Shown piece after piece: positions 24,718 to 33,656 of a stretch of 64,000 nt of DNA. The notes under the pieces are model-generated. The model was given only the letters and a program-made list of their open reading frames with translations, did not search any database and had not been told where the DNA came from. The translations under genes and the position numbers were made by a program. Numbering within the stretch: position 1 is the stretch's first letter; each line of letters begins with the position of its first letter. The stretch is from assembly GCA_965247615.1 (NCBI GenBank), contig OZ252022.1:2852001-2916000 (forward strand), written 5' to 3'. Origin of the DNA: G965197715 sp965247615. GTDB taxonomy: Bacteria; Chloroflexota; Dehalococcoidia; Lucifugimonadales; UBA1127.

Positions 24718-26607
24718 TTGAGCACAGCGGACACGCAACGATCGGTTGAACCAGGGGCGCTGGTGACTCTGACGCCCGATGGCATGGGCCCCCTGGGGGA
24801 GTGCACGGGCACGCTGGACGGGATACCGGTGACGGTGTTCGGAGGCATCCCCGGGGAGCGGGTGGAGGCGGAGGTGGTGCGGCGCTACCGGGACCATACG
24901 GCATTGCGAGTGGTTGGCGTGCCGGAGCCTTCGGCGCACCGGACAGCGCCGCCGTGCCCATTCTTCTGGCCGTGCACGGGCTGCCAGTGGCAGCACATAT
25001 CCTATGATCACCAGTTGGAGCTGAAGCAGCGGGCGGTCCAGGATGCGCTGGGCGGCGCCCCGGGTCTCGACGGGGTACGAGTGCTGCCGACGCTGCCGAG
25101 CCCGCAGCAGTACGGGTACCGCAACCACGCCCGGTTCACGATTGGCCCAGAGGGCGCGCTGGGCTTCGTGAACCGCATCACCAGGCGGTTCGTGCGGGTT
25201 GGACTGTGCGGCATCATGGCGCCGTGGATCAACGAGACCCTGGGTAAGCTCCAGGGCCGCTGCGCCGAAACGACGCAGCTCTCCATCCGTCACGGGGTGA
25301 ACACGGGGGACGGCCTCATCCAGCCCAAGCTGGTGGGCGCTGGGATGGAGCTGGAGACGGGGCAGAAGCACTACGAAGAGCGACTGGGCGGACGACGCTT
25401 CCGCATCGCCTCGCCGTCCTTCTTCCAGGTCAACACGCCAGGGGCGGAGGCGATGTTCGAGTACATGGTTAGCCGGCTCCGGCTGACGGGCCGGGAGCTG
25501 GTGGTGGACGCGTACGCGGGGGTGGGCACGTTCGCGGCGCTGCTGGCGTCCAGGGCAGGGCGGGTGGTCGCGGTGGAGGAGTCGTCGGCTGCGGTGCGCG
25601 ACGCGGAGGCGAACGTCGAGGACCTGGGCAACGTGGAGATGCGGCGCGGCAGGACGGAGGACGTGCTGTCGTCGCTGGAGGAGCACCCGGACGTCGTGGT
25701 GCTGGACCCGCCGCGGGCGGGGTGCCACCCGCGAGCCATCGAGGCGCTGAAGCGGTTGAGGCCCATGCTGGTAGCGTACGTCAGCTGCGACCCGGAGGCG
25801 CTGGCGCGGGACCTGTCGCTGCTAGTGCAGGGAGGCTTCAGGGTGGACGAGGTCCAGCCGGTGGACCTGTTTCCGCATACGCACCACGTCGAGTGCATCG
25901 CAATGCTCTCTCCGGCCGTGGATGAGGCCGCCGGGGCGGGGACGCCGGGCAGCGCGGGGGCGGCGGTGCTGGTGCTCGCTTCGGCGTCGCCGCGGCGGCG
26001 TCAGCTGCTGAGGGAGCTGGGCCTGGCGGTGGAATTGACGGAGTCCGGAGTCGACGAGACGACGGCACGGGCCGACCAGGCGCCGGAGGCCCTGGCGACG
26101 GAGCTGGCGCTGCGGAAGGCGAGTGCTGTGGCGTCGCGGCGCGGGGACGGGCTAGTGATAGGGGCCGATACGGTTGTGGCGCTGGACGGACGCGTGCTGG
26201 GCAAGCCGGCCACGGAGTCGGAGGCGCGTCAGATGCTTGCCAGCCTGCGGGGCCGCCGCCACCGGGTGATTACGGGGGTGGCTGTGGTGGACGGGGCGTC
26301 CGGCAGGGCGGAGGTGGAGCATCGCACGAGCGTGGTTGAGATGCGGGAGTATACGGACGCGGAGATTGAGGCGTTTGTCGCTTCCGGCGAGGCGATGGAC
26401 AAGGCGGGGGCCTACGCGGTGCAGGACCCCGTGTTCCGGCCGGCAAGGTCGGTGGAGGGGTGCTTCGCCAACGTGATCGGCCTGCCACTGTGCGCACTGG
26501 CGGGGCTGCTGGGCAGGTCCGGCGCGGAGGTGCAACCACGCGAAGGATGGACGCCGCCGGGACCGTGCGCCGAGTGCGCGGCGCTAGCCAGGCAGGCCCG
26601 AACATGA
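24718..26607 (+). CDS. Fusion of RlmD/TrmA-type rRNA uracil-5-methyltransferase and Maf nucleotide pyrophosphatase
   Basis: One 629-residue frame carries two enzymes. Residues 1-400: a TRAM-like start, iron-sulfur cysteines C80, C86, C89 (CPFFWPCTGC) and probably C164, SAM motif VVDAYAGVGTF at 262-272, LDPPRAG at 329-335, and the nucleophile C357 in YVSCDPEALARDL. This part would methylate C5 of a uridine in 23S rRNA. A linker follows at 401-416. Residues 417-615: a Maf domain with LASASPRRRQLL, IGADTVV and the FANVIGLPL end, which hydrolyses nucleoside triphosphates such as dTTP, UTP or modified pyrimidines. Start TTG 24718 has GAGGAG upstream. The stop overlaps tatA by four bases. Confidence 0.9.
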   Translation: MSTADTQRSVEPGALVTLTPDGMGPLGECTGTLDGIPVTVFGGIPGERVEAEVVRRYRDHTALRVVGVPEPSAHRTAPPCPFFWPCTGCQWQHISYDHQLELKQRAVQDALGGAPGLDGVRVLPTLPSPQQYGYRNHARFTIGPEGALGFVNRITRRFVRVGLCGIMAPWINETLGKLQGRCAETTQLSIRHGVNTGDGLIQPKLVGAGMELETGQKHYEERLGGRRFRIASPSFFQVNTPGAEAMFEYMVSRLRLTGRELVVDAYAGVGTFAALLASRAGRVVAVEESSAAVRDAEANVEDLGNVEMRRGRTEDVLSSLEEHPDVVVLDPPRAGCHPRAIEALKRLRPMLVAYVSCDPEALARDLSLLVQGGFRVDEVQPVDLFPHTHHVECIAMLSPAVDEAAGAGTPGSAGAAVLVLASASPRRRQLLRELGLAVELTESGVDETTARADQAPEALATELALRKASAVASRRGDGLVIGADTVVALDGRVLGKPATESEARQMLASLRGRRHRVITGVAVVDGASGRAEVEHRTSVVEMREYTDAEIEAFVASGEAMDKAGAYAVQDPVFRPARSVEGCFANVIGLPLCALAGLLGRSGAEVQPREGWTPPGPCAECAALARQART

Positions 26608-26918
26608 ACTTTGGAGGCGTGGGCGGCCTGGAGCTGCTGGTCATCATGGTGGTGGCCATGCTGGTCCTGGGCCCGTCACGGCTGGCCTCCACGGCACGGA
26701 CGCTGGGGAAGGTGAGCAGGGAGCTGCGCAAAGGCACCGAGGTTATCCCCAACTTCCTGGAGGAGATTCAGGGAGCGCCGGAACGGGACGAGGATGATGC
26801 CCCGGAGGAGGATGACGCAGCAGCGGCGCCGCCGCCGGGCGCCCAGCCCCGGCGACGGGCACGGAGGCCTTCGGGCATGTCCGGCGACGCGGAGAAGGAC
26901 CCCGAGGCGGAAGCGTAG
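26604..26918 (+). CDS. tatA: Sec-independent translocase TatA/TatB-like protein
   Basis: A 104-residue single-span protein. A short N-terminal helix (GGLELLVIMVVAMLVLGPSRL) carries the polar residue early in the helix and the hinge Gly-Pro, followed by the amphipathic helix STARTLGKVSRELRK. The tail from about residue 55 is acidic, then Ala/Pro/Arg-rich. The TatB-like length and a Glu in the membrane helix fit a TatA/B component that docks with TatC to export folded proteins. Its ATG overlaps the maf stop (ATGA at 26604-26607), and its TAG is followed at once by the tatC GTG. Confidence 0.9.
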   Translation: MNFGGVGGLELLVIMVVAMLVLGPSRLASTARTLGKVSRELRKGTEVIPNFLEEIQGAPERDEDDAPEEDDAAAAPPPGAQPRRRARRPSGMSGDAEKDPEAEA

Positions 26919-27692
26919 GTGGCCCGGGACAGGAGCCGGCCGCTTCGAGAGCACCTGGAGGAGCTGCGCTGGCGGCTGCTCATCGTGGTTGTGGCAGTGC
27001 TGGCGGGGGCGGGCGTCAGCGTCTTCTACTTTCGCACCATTGTCGCGTTCCTGACTGAGCCAGCGAGCGGGCGGCTTTCGTCGGGTGGCGGCGGGCCCAT
27101 CTACACGGAGCTGACGGAGCTCATTGGCGTCACGGTGAAGGTGTCGCTGCTGGGGGGCTTCATTCTGGCCCTGCCGGTGGTGGTGTACCAGGTGATGATG
27201 TTCGTGGCGCCGGGGTTGACGCGGCGGGAGCGGCTGTACACGCTGGGCGTGTTCCCCGGGGCGATCATCTCGTTTGCGGGCGGGGCGTGCTTCGCCTACT
27301 ACGTGATCCTGCCGCCCATCCTGGGGTTCCTGCTCACGTTCGGCGGCGACGTGGCGCAGCCGATGATCCGCATCTCCAACTACATCAACCTGGTGGTGAC
27401 GCTGCTCTTCTGGATGGGGCTGATCTTTCAGACGCCCCTGATCATGTTCGTGGCGTCCAAGGTGGGGGTCGTGACGCCGCAGACGTTCGCAAAGGGGAGG
27501 CGGTACATAGTGGTGGTGGCCTTTGTGGCGGGGGCGCTGATCACGCCGACCTTCGACCCGCTGAACCAGGCCCTAGTCGCGGCGCCGCTCATCGTGCTCT
27601 ACGAGCTGGGGATCTGGCTGGCAAGGCTGGCGCGATGGAAGCCGAGGTCGGCGCGCAGACGCCGCGCGGGCGGGTCCGCCGCGAAACCGTAG
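26919..27692 (+). CDS. tatC: Sec-independent translocase TatC
   Basis: TatC is the core receptor for twin-arginine signal peptides. The 257-residue protein has six membrane helices. The N-terminal cytoplasmic signature PLREHLEELRWRLL includes the Glu that binds signal peptides. FVAPGLTRRERLY is the first cytoplasmic loop signature. FAGGACFAYYVILPP continues helix three, and the conserved GLIFQTPLI follows. The GTG start follows the tatA stop without a gap. The basic tail (ARWKPRSARRRRAGG) is cytoplasmic. Twin-arginine substrates may include molybdoenzymes served by the moa genes here, an inference. Confidence 0.95.
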   Translation: MARDRSRPLREHLEELRWRLLIVVVAVLAGAGVSVFYFRTIVAFLTEPASGRLSSGGGGPIYTELTELIGVTVKVSLLGGFILALPVVVYQVMMFVAPGLTRRERLYTLGVFPGAIISFAGGACFAYYVILPPILGFLLTFGGDVAQPMIRISNYINLVVTLLFWMGLIFQTPLIMFVASKVGVVTPQTFAKGRRYIVVVAFVAGALITPTFDPLNQALVAAPLIVLYELGIWLARLARWKPRSARRRRAGGSAAKP

Positions 27693-27704
27693 GCGGGGGC
27701 GGAC

Positions 27705-27878
27705 TCAGGCCCTGGGAGGTCTTTGGGAGGTCCGGCTTCGCCTGGCCGCAGCGTCTCGACCCCTGAGGGAACGGACGGCTCTGCCCAGGCTGCGGCCCAG
27801 GCCCGGGAGGCGTCCTCCGCCGAATATGAGGAGCAGGACGAAGAGGATGATGAGGAGCTCGGGTATGCCCAGGTTCAT
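27705..27878 (-). CDS. tatA: Second, short TatA-type protein
   Basis: A 57-residue gene on the minus strand, convergent with tatC. ATG 27878 opens MNLGIPELLIILFVLLLIFG, then GGGRLPGLGRSLGRAVRSLR, a textbook TatA: Glu in the membrane helix, the FGxxxLPxLGRSLG hinge and a basic amphipathic helix. The last 17 residues are basic and unstructured. It is shorter and more TatA-like than the tatA upstream of tatC, so that gene may act as TatB and this one as the pore-forming TatA. A GTGAGGGC sequence precedes the ATG. Confidence 0.85.
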   Translation of the reverse strand: MNLGIPELLIILFVLLLIFGGGRLPGLGRSLGRAVRSLRGRDAAARRSRTSQRPPRA

Positions 27879-28010
27879 GCACGGCCCTCACGTCGCGGGG
27901 GGTGGCGCCGGAGCCATGATACGGAGGCGAGACCAGCCGGTCAACGGCGCTGGGCCGCGAGGGCCGGGGCGTAGGGAGGCGGTGTGCTATGCGCGTCCGT
28001 GGGCGCATGG

Positions 28011-28016
28011 TATAGT
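28011..28016 (+). promoter_or_regulatory. -10 box for lpdA
   Basis: TATAGT in the context GGTATAGTCCCAGG lies 49 bp before the lpdA ATG at 28065. The -35 region (TGTGCTATGCGC) is weak. The 27879-28010 stretch before it holds nothing else recognised. Confidence 0.45.
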
Positions 28017-28064
28017 CCCAGGATTGTCGCGGGACGCAGTCGAACCAGAAAGGCCGAGAGTCCC

Positions 28065-29447
28065 ATGCCTGAATACGACGTGGTAGTTGTGGGCGCCGGG
28101 CCGGGGGGGTACGTCGGCGCCATCCGGGCCGCACAGCTGGGGATGCGTACGGCCGTGGTGGAGCGGGAGGATCTGGGCGGCGTGTGCCTCAACTGGGGAT
28201 GCATCCCCAGCAAGGCCCTACTGCGCAACGCCGAGGTGCTCTCGCTGTTCCGCCGCGCCGAGGAGTTCGGCATCGGGTATGACAACCTGCGCTACGATTT
28301 CGGGGCGGCCATCGACAGGAGCCGTCGGATCGTGGACAGGCTGACCCGGGGCGTGGCGGCGCTGCTCAGAAAGCACGGGGTGGAGCGGATCGCGGGGGAC
28401 GGCGCGCTGCGGAGCGCGACAGAGGTGGAGGTCAAGGGGACCGGCCGGACCCTGGAGGCGGGCCACATCATCCTCGCCACGGGAGCCAGGCCGCGGGGCC
28501 TTCCCGGCATCCCCATCGACGGCCAGGTGGTGGTCACCAGCCGCGAGGCGCTGGAGCGCAAGGAGCTTCCGGCTTCCGCCGTCATCGTGGGCGGGGGCGC
28601 CACCGGCTGCGAGTTCGCGGACATCTACAACGCCTACGGGGTGGACGTAACGATTGTCGAGCTTCTGCCCCATCTGCTGCCCAACGAGGACGAGGAGGTG
28701 AGCCAGGTCCTGGAACGCTCCTTCACGCGGCGTGGGATCAAGCTGCTGCTTGGGACCGCGGTGAGGGGCCTCTCTCGAGGCGAGAAGGGGGCCACCGTCA
28801 CAGTGGAGTCGGCGGAGGGCGGACAGGGGATCGATTGCGAGCTGGTCCTGGTCTCGATAGGGGTGCAGGCCAACACGGAGGGGCTGGGGCTCGAGGGCGT
28901 GGGGGTGGCCACGGACCGGGGGTTCATCGCCGTTGCGGACAACATGCGCACTAGCGTGCCGTCGATATCGGCGGTTGGGGACGCCACAGGCAAGCTGCTG
29001 CTGGCCCACGCGGCGTCGGCCCAGGGTGTGGCGGCGGCGGCGGTGCTGGCAGGTCTGAGCCCACCGCCGCTGGACTACGAGGCGATGCCCAGGGCGGTGT
29101 ACTGCCGGCCCCAGGTGGCGAGCTTTGGGCTGACGGAGCGGGCCGCGAGAGAGGCCGGACGCCAGTACAAGGTGGGTAAGTTTCCGATGCTGGCCAATGG
29201 CAAGGCGCTGGGGCTGGGTGAAGCAGAGGGCTTCGCCAAAGTTGTCATCGACGAGGAGTATGGCGAGCTGCTGGGGGTCCACCTCATTGGCCCGGAGGCC
29301 ACGGAACTGCTGGCCGAGCTCTCGATGGCGCGCTTCCTGGAAGGCACGGCCCGCGAGGTGGGGTACCTGGTGCACGCGCATCCGACCCTCTCGGAGACCG
29401 TGAAGGAAGCGGCCCTGGCCGCCCTAGGCCAGGGCATCCACATCTGA
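28065..29447 (+). CDS. lpdA: Dihydrolipoyl dehydrogenase (E3)
   Basis: E3 reoxidises the lipoyl arm of 2-oxoacid dehydrogenase complexes with NAD. The 460-residue flavoprotein has the FAD motif VVVGAGPGGYVGAIRAAQLG, the redox disulfide GGVCLNWGCIPSKALL, the NAD motif VIVGGGATGCEFADIYNAYG, SAVGDATG, and the C-terminal catalytic His-Glu pair in VHAHPTLSETVKEAAL. The start ATG 28065 was chosen because conserved sequence begins there. An E2 gene follows 400 bp on, beyond a MITE-like element. No E1 is in the window, so E1 is encoded elsewhere or this pair serves another complex. Confidence 0.95.
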   Translation: MPEYDVVVVGAGPGGYVGAIRAAQLGMRTAVVEREDLGGVCLNWGCIPSKALLRNAEVLSLFRRAEEFGIGYDNLRYDFGAAIDRSRRIVDRLTRGVAALLRKHGVERIAGDGALRSATEVEVKGTGRTLEAGHIILATGARPRGLPGIPIDGQVVVTSREALERKELPASAVIVGGGATGCEFADIYNAYGVDVTIVELLPHLLPNEDEEVSQVLERSFTRRGIKLLLGTAVRGLSRGEKGATVTVESAEGGQGIDCELVLVSIGVQANTEGLGLEGVGVATDRGFIAVADNMRTSVPSISAVGDATGKLLLAHAASAQGVAAAAVLAGLSPPPLDYEAMPRAVYCRPQVASFGLTERAAREAGRQYKVGKFPMLANGKALGLGEAEGFAKVVIDEEYGELLGVHLIGPEATELLAELSMARFLEGTAREVGYLVHAHPTLSETVKEAALAALGQGIHI

Positions 29448-29565
29448 GGGAGGCGGTGGAGGAACTGACGCAGCGGACGGGGAGGCGTAACTTGGGTTCT
29501 GAGCCCGTCTCGTAAGGCGTGTTGGGGAAACATGCCTACGCAGGGAGCGATGGATTCCCGCTTTC

Positions 29566-29750
29566 GGAGACCCTTGCACAACCGTCATTCCCGCACCCAC
29601 CCGCCGTGGCGACCCCGCAACCCTCCCCCTACAAGGCCGTCGCGCCAGCGACCCCGCGAAAGCGGGAATCCAGGGGAGGGGCCTCAGGCTGGCGGAAGCT
29701 GCTTCACTTACACGACCTCGCCCTCCACGGGGAGTTATGCTAAGGTCTCC
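29566..29750. mobile_element. MITE-like element, copy 1, inserted in a REP hairpin
   Basis: The ends are GGAGACCCTTGCACAAC (29566-29582) and GTTATGCTAAGGTCTCC (29734-29750), imperfect 17-bp inverted repeats with 14 matches. Outside lie ATTCCCGCTTTC on the left and TTTCGCGGGAATGACG on the right, so the element splits a REP hairpin in its loop and TTTC is doubled. The inside holds a GTCGC repeat (29606-29655), another REP half and a conserved stretch CTCGCCCTCCACGGGGAG. It carries no gene. Confidence 0.75.
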
Positions 29751-29844
29751 TTTCGCGGGAATGACGCGATTGGGATACGGCGAGCAATACCGTTGCACAG
29801 ACGCATTTCGGGAGAGCGGGAACGCAGAGGGCTGGAGGTAGACC

Positions 29845-31074
29845 GTGGCGAGCATCATCGTCATGCCGCAGATGGGCTACGACATGCGCGAGGGCCGCAT
29901 CGTCAAGTGGCTCAAGAGTGAGGGCGACGCGGTGGAGCGTGGGGACGAGGTGGCCGAGATCGAGACGGACAAGGCCGTCGTGCCCATGAGGGCCACGGCG
30001 TCGGGAGTGCTGCGGAGGATCCTGGCGCAGGAAGGGGCGATGGTGCCCGTCGGCGAGGCCATCGGGGTTGTGGCAGCGGCCGGCGAGGAGCTCCCGGAGG
30101 AGCTGCCGCGGGCAGACGGAGCGGCCTCGGCCGAGACCGCTGGCCCGGACGTGGTTGACGGGACGCCTTCGGGCCCGGACCCGGCGCGCGAACCGGATTC
30201 GGGGGCCGTCGGCGGCCGGGTAGCGGCGTCGCCGTTGGCGCGGCGCATCGCCCGGGAGCGCGGCATCGACGTCGCGCAGGTTACCGGGACGGGGCCCGGC
30301 GGACGCATCATAGAGCGGGACGTGCTGGGCTACGCGGCGGCGCGGGAGGCCGGAGCGGCGCCCACGGCGGCGGAGGCTTCGGGCGGCGTCGAGCGCGTGG
30401 AGCTGTCTCGGATGCGCCAGGCCATCGCCCGGGTGACGTCGCGCAGCATGCAGGAGGCCCCGCACTTCTACGTGACGTCGGAAGTGAATATGGGGGAGAC
30501 GGAGCACCTGCGGCGAGAGCTGAACTCGGCGCTTGAGCAGCGAAAGACCCGGGTCAGCGTCAACGATTTCATCATCAAGGCCTGCGCCCTGGCCCTGGCG
30601 GTCCATCCCACAGTGAACGCCACCTTCCAGGGCGACGGTCTGGCGCTGCACACGTCCGTCAACATGGGCATCGCCATCGACCTTGAGGGGCGCGGCCTCA
30701 TCATCCCGACGCTCTTCGGCTGCGAGCGCCGGTCCCTGGAGGAGGTTGCCGAGGGGAGCCGGGACCTGGTGGAGCGGGCCAAGTCGGACGGCCTACGTCC
30801 CGAGGAGCTGAGCGGCTCGACGTTCACCATCAGCAACCTTGGGTCGCTGGACGTGGAATCGTTTACGGCCATCATCTACCAGCCCAACAGCGCGGTGCTC
30901 GCCGTGGGCGCCATCACGGAGCGGCCGGTCGTGGAGCAAGGCCAGATCGTGGTGGCGCGGATGATGAAGATGTCCCTCTCCGTCGACCACCGGGTGACGG
31001 ACGGCGCCGGCGCAGCGCGATTCCTGCGGGAGGTCAAGCGGCGCCTGGAGCACCCCGTCGGCATGCTGGTTTAG
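29845..31074 (+). CDS. 2-oxoacid dehydrogenase complex E2 acyltransferase
   Basis: A 409-residue E2 with one lipoyl domain (residues 1-80; lipoylation site in IETDKAVVPM), an acidic/Ala/Pro linker (about 81-125), an E3-binding domain (ASPLARRIARERGID with GTGPGGRI, about 128-165) and the catalytic core (about 185-409). The core ends with LSVDHRVTDGAGAARFL, whose His and Asp are catalytic. QAPHFYVT-like EAPHFYVTSEVNM is typical of pyruvate or branched-chain E2. It builds the cubic or dodecahedral core and passes acyl groups to CoA. GTG 29845 has GGAGGTAG upstream. With lpdA it forms a partial pdh-type operon. Confidence 0.93.
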   Translation: MASIIVMPQMGYDMREGRIVKWLKSEGDAVERGDEVAEIETDKAVVPMRATASGVLRRILAQEGAMVPVGEAIGVVAAAGEELPEELPRADGAASAETAGPDVVDGTPSGPDPAREPDSGAVGGRVAASPLARRIARERGIDVAQVTGTGPGGRIIERDVLGYAAAREAGAAPTAAEASGGVERVELSRMRQAIARVTSRSMQEAPHFYVTSEVNMGETEHLRRELNSALEQRKTRVSVNDFIIKACALALAVHPTVNATFQGDGLALHTSVNMGIAIDLEGRGLIIPTLFGCERRSLEEVAEGSRDLVERAKSDGLRPEELSGSTFTISNLGSLDVESFTAIIYQPNSAVLAVGAITERPVVEQGQIVVARMMKMSLSVDHRVTDGAGAARFLREVKRRLEHPVGMLV

Positions 31075-31132
31075 AGGGACCGGGTCCGTCGGGCCGGAGG
31101 GATGGCGGTCGCGGCCGGACGGTCGTCGGGGA

Positions 31133-31909
31133 TCAGATGCCCATGATGTTGTAGCCGGCGTCGACGGGGATGACGGCCCCGGTGACGCCGCTGGAGAGGT
31201 CGCTGGCGAGGTAGAGGGCGGTCTTGGCGACGTCGTCGTGGGTGATGTTCCGGGCGAGTGGGGCGCGCTCCAAGGCGGCGCGCTTCATGTCCCCATAGCC
31301 GGAGATGACGCGGGACGAGAGGGTGTCCAGGGCCCCTGCGGAGATGGCGTTGACGCGAACGTTGCGGGGTCCGTACTCGGCCGCGAGCTGACGGACGGCG
31401 TTTTCCAGGGCGGCCTTGGCCGTTCCCATGACGTTGTAGCCCGGGAAGACGCGCTTCGACGCCTGGAAGGTGAGGGTGAGGACGCTGCCCCCGTCCGGCT
31501 CCATGAGGGGCGCGGCGTGCAGGGTAATGGGCAGGAGGGAGTAGGCGCTGACGTCAAGGGCGACCCGGAAGCCGTCCCGGCCGGTCCTGGAGAAGTCGCC
31601 GCCCAGGTCGTCGCGGTTGGCGAAGGCGATGCTGTGCACCACGACACTGAGGGAGCCGAGGGCCTGCTTGACGTCGGCGAAGGCGGCCTCGATCTGGGCG
31701 TCGTCGGTGACGTCGCACTGGACGAGGTGGACGTCGCCCATGCCGGCCGCGAGGCTGGCGACGGAGTCTCTGAGGCGCGCGCTCTGGTAGACGAGGGCCA
31801 GGCGCGCGCCGGCCTGGTGGAGCACCTGGGTGATGGCCCAGGCGATGCTGCGCTGGTTGGCGACGCCGAAGATGAGGGCGTTCTTTCCGGTGAGGTCGAT
31901 GGGGTACAA
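31133..31909 (-). CDS. fabI: Enoyl-[acyl-carrier-protein] reductase FabI
   Basis: FabI reduces trans-2-enoyl-ACP with NADH in the last step of each fatty-acid elongation round. The 258-residue short-chain dehydrogenase-type protein has the FabI nucleotide site GKNALIFGVANQRSIAWAIT, HSIAFANRDDLGG, FQASKRVFPGYNVMGTAKAALE with the Tyr-x6-Lys pair, and the end ITHDDVAKTALYLASDLSSG. The start ATG 31909 is 13 bases from a GAGAG site. It converges on the E2 gene, 58 bp apart. Confidence 0.95.
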   Translation of the reverse strand: MYPIDLTGKNALIFGVANQRSIAWAITQVLHQAGARLALVYQSARLRDSVASLAAGMGDVHLVQCDVTDDAQIEAAFADVKQALGSLSVVVHSIAFANRDDLGGDFSRTGRDGFRVALDVSAYSLLPITLHAAPLMEPDGGSVLTLTFQASKRVFPGYNVMGTAKAALENAVRQLAAEYGPRNVRVNAISAGALDTLSSRVISGYGDMKRAALERAPLARNITHDDVAKTALYLASDLSSGVTGAVIPVDAGYNIMGI

Positions 31910-32023
31910 ACTCTCTCCTGATGCGGTAATGCCCTGGCTCTGCCGACGTGGCGGGGCCGGGTACTCTCAGACACCGGGCACACCCTGCCCCCAGGGAGAG
32001 GGGAGGCCAGCGCCTGGGTTATG

Positions 32024-33379
32024 TCAGACGGCCGCGGTGGACCTTGGAGCTCCCTCCGGGTGATAGACTTCTTCCCGCATGTTGGCGTTCAGGAAGGCCA
32101 GGTACTGGTCCTTGGTCATTCTAGGCTTGTGTGCGGCCTTGATGTCGCGGGCCAGGGCGGCGCCCTCCGCCAGCAGGTCCACGACGGTCCAGGCCATGGC
32201 CTTGGCGGCGGTGAGCACGGAGTTTTCCCAGTCGCGGACGAGATAGTCGGCGCCGTGGCCCGCGCCCTCGGCGCCGCCGGCGTAGGGGTGGATGGCGGGA
32301 AGTATCTGAGTGACGTCGCCCATGTCGGTGGAGCTGGCGCGGTGCCGGATCTGGGCGACCTCGTCCTCGCCGACGAGGCTGGCCGCGTTGGAGCGATAGA
32401 TGCTGGAGAGGTTCTTGTCGCTGGCGAGGGGCAGGTAGCCGGGCAGAGTGGTGATGGAGACGGAGGCGCCGACGGCCATGGCGCCGGCGCGGAGGGAGCG
32501 CTCGACCTTGGCGTCGGCGTCGGTGATGGCGGCGGTGGTGCGTCCGCGGACGAAGGTCTCCATGCGGACGTCGGCGGGGACGGAGTTCACGGAGTCGCCG
32601 CCCTTGGTGATGATGGGGTGAATGCGGATGCTGTCGCGCTCCTGAAAGGTCTCGCGCTGGGCGTGGATGGCGTTGAGGGCGATCTGGGCCGCGTTGAGGG
32701 CGTTGATGCCCTTGTGGGGGGCGCCGCCGGCGTGCGCTGCGCGGCCCTGGAACTGGACGAGCTTGGCCAGCATGCCGTTGTTGGTGCCCTCGATGGCGAG
32801 TCGCTTCTCGCCCTGGTTGCTGGTGACGTGGGTCATCATGGCCGCGTCGATGTCGTCGAAGTGGCCCAGGCGGATGAACTCCGGCTTGCCGCCCAGGTAC
32901 TGGATCTTGCCCTGCTGGCGCAGCGCCTGGCGGAACTCCAGCTCGATGTACTCTTCAGCGGGCACGGCGAAAAGGGCGACGCCGCCGCTGAGCTGCGGGA
33001 GGACGCCCTGTGCCTGGAGGCCGGCGGCGACGGCGAGCATCATGCCGATCTGGGCGTGATGGCCGCAGGCGTGGGCGGCGCCGGTGGCGGGATCGGCCCG
33101 GGAGTGTCCGGGGACGATGAGCGAGTCGAGCTCGCCAATGACGCCCACGGTGGGGCCGGGGCTGCCGCCGTCCAGGCGCCCCTTGACGCCGGTGACGGCG
33201 ATGCCGGACTGGTGGGGGATGCCCATCTCCCGGAGCTTTTCCTGGACAAGGGCGGAGGTCTTGACCTCACGGAAACCGGGTTCGGGGTGGTCCAGGATTG
33301 CCTGGGCGACTCGAATGAGCTCATCGCCGCGGCGGTCGATCTCCTGGCTGACGCGCCGTTTGAGCTCGTCTCGGTCCAC
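32024..33379 (-). CDS. M20 family metallo-amidohydrolase (aminobenzoyl-glutamate hydrolase-like)
   Basis: A 451-residue two-domain M20D peptidase/amidohydrolase. Metal site: GELDSLIVPGHSRAD, then AAHACGHHAQIGM, then PAEEYIELEF with the catalytic Glu pair. The dimerisation domain begins around FQGRAAHAGGAPHKGINALN. Relatives cleave p-aminobenzoyl-glutamate, N-acyl amino acids or indole amides; the substrate is not evident. Start ATG 33379. It is followed by fabI 115 bp downstream on the same strand, probably a separate transcript. Confidence 0.9.
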   Translation of the reverse strand: MDRDELKRRVSQEIDRRGDELIRVAQAILDHPEPGFREVKTSALVQEKLREMGIPHQSGIAVTGVKGRLDGGSPGPTVGVIGELDSLIVPGHSRADPATGAAHACGHHAQIGMMLAVAAGLQAQGVLPQLSGGVALFAVPAEEYIELEFRQALRQQGKIQYLGGKPEFIRLGHFDDIDAAMMTHVTSNQGEKRLAIEGTNNGMLAKLVQFQGRAAHAGGAPHKGINALNAAQIALNAIHAQRETFQERDSIRIHPIITKGGDSVNSVPADVRMETFVRGRTTAAITDADAKVERSLRAGAMAVGASVSITTLPGYLPLASDKNLSSIYRSNAASLVGEDEVAQIRHRASSTDMGDVTQILPAIHPYAGGAEGAGHGADYLVRDWENSVLTAAKAMAWTVVDLLAEGAALARDIKAAHKPRMTKDQYLAFLNANMREEVYHPEGAPRSTAAV

Positions 33380-33656
33380 GGTGGGCGCCTCCAGAGGCCG
33401 GGCTAGGGGGTATGCTGGACGGGATTATAGCAGCGGGCCCGGCGGAGGGGAAGGACGGGGGGCGGGGGTTGGGGGCGGCGGTCTGGTGGGGTGGGAAGGG
33501 CGCATGGTAGGCTTGTTGCAGGGGCTTGGGGTGGTCCCGGGCCCTCTTTCTTGGCTCCGTGCGCAGACCGGAACCGAGTCCATGGCGATAGCGAGAGAGT
33601 CGGAGCCCCACCCGGTGTCGATGGGCGCCGTTCTGGGGCTCATCGAGGGCTGAGCA

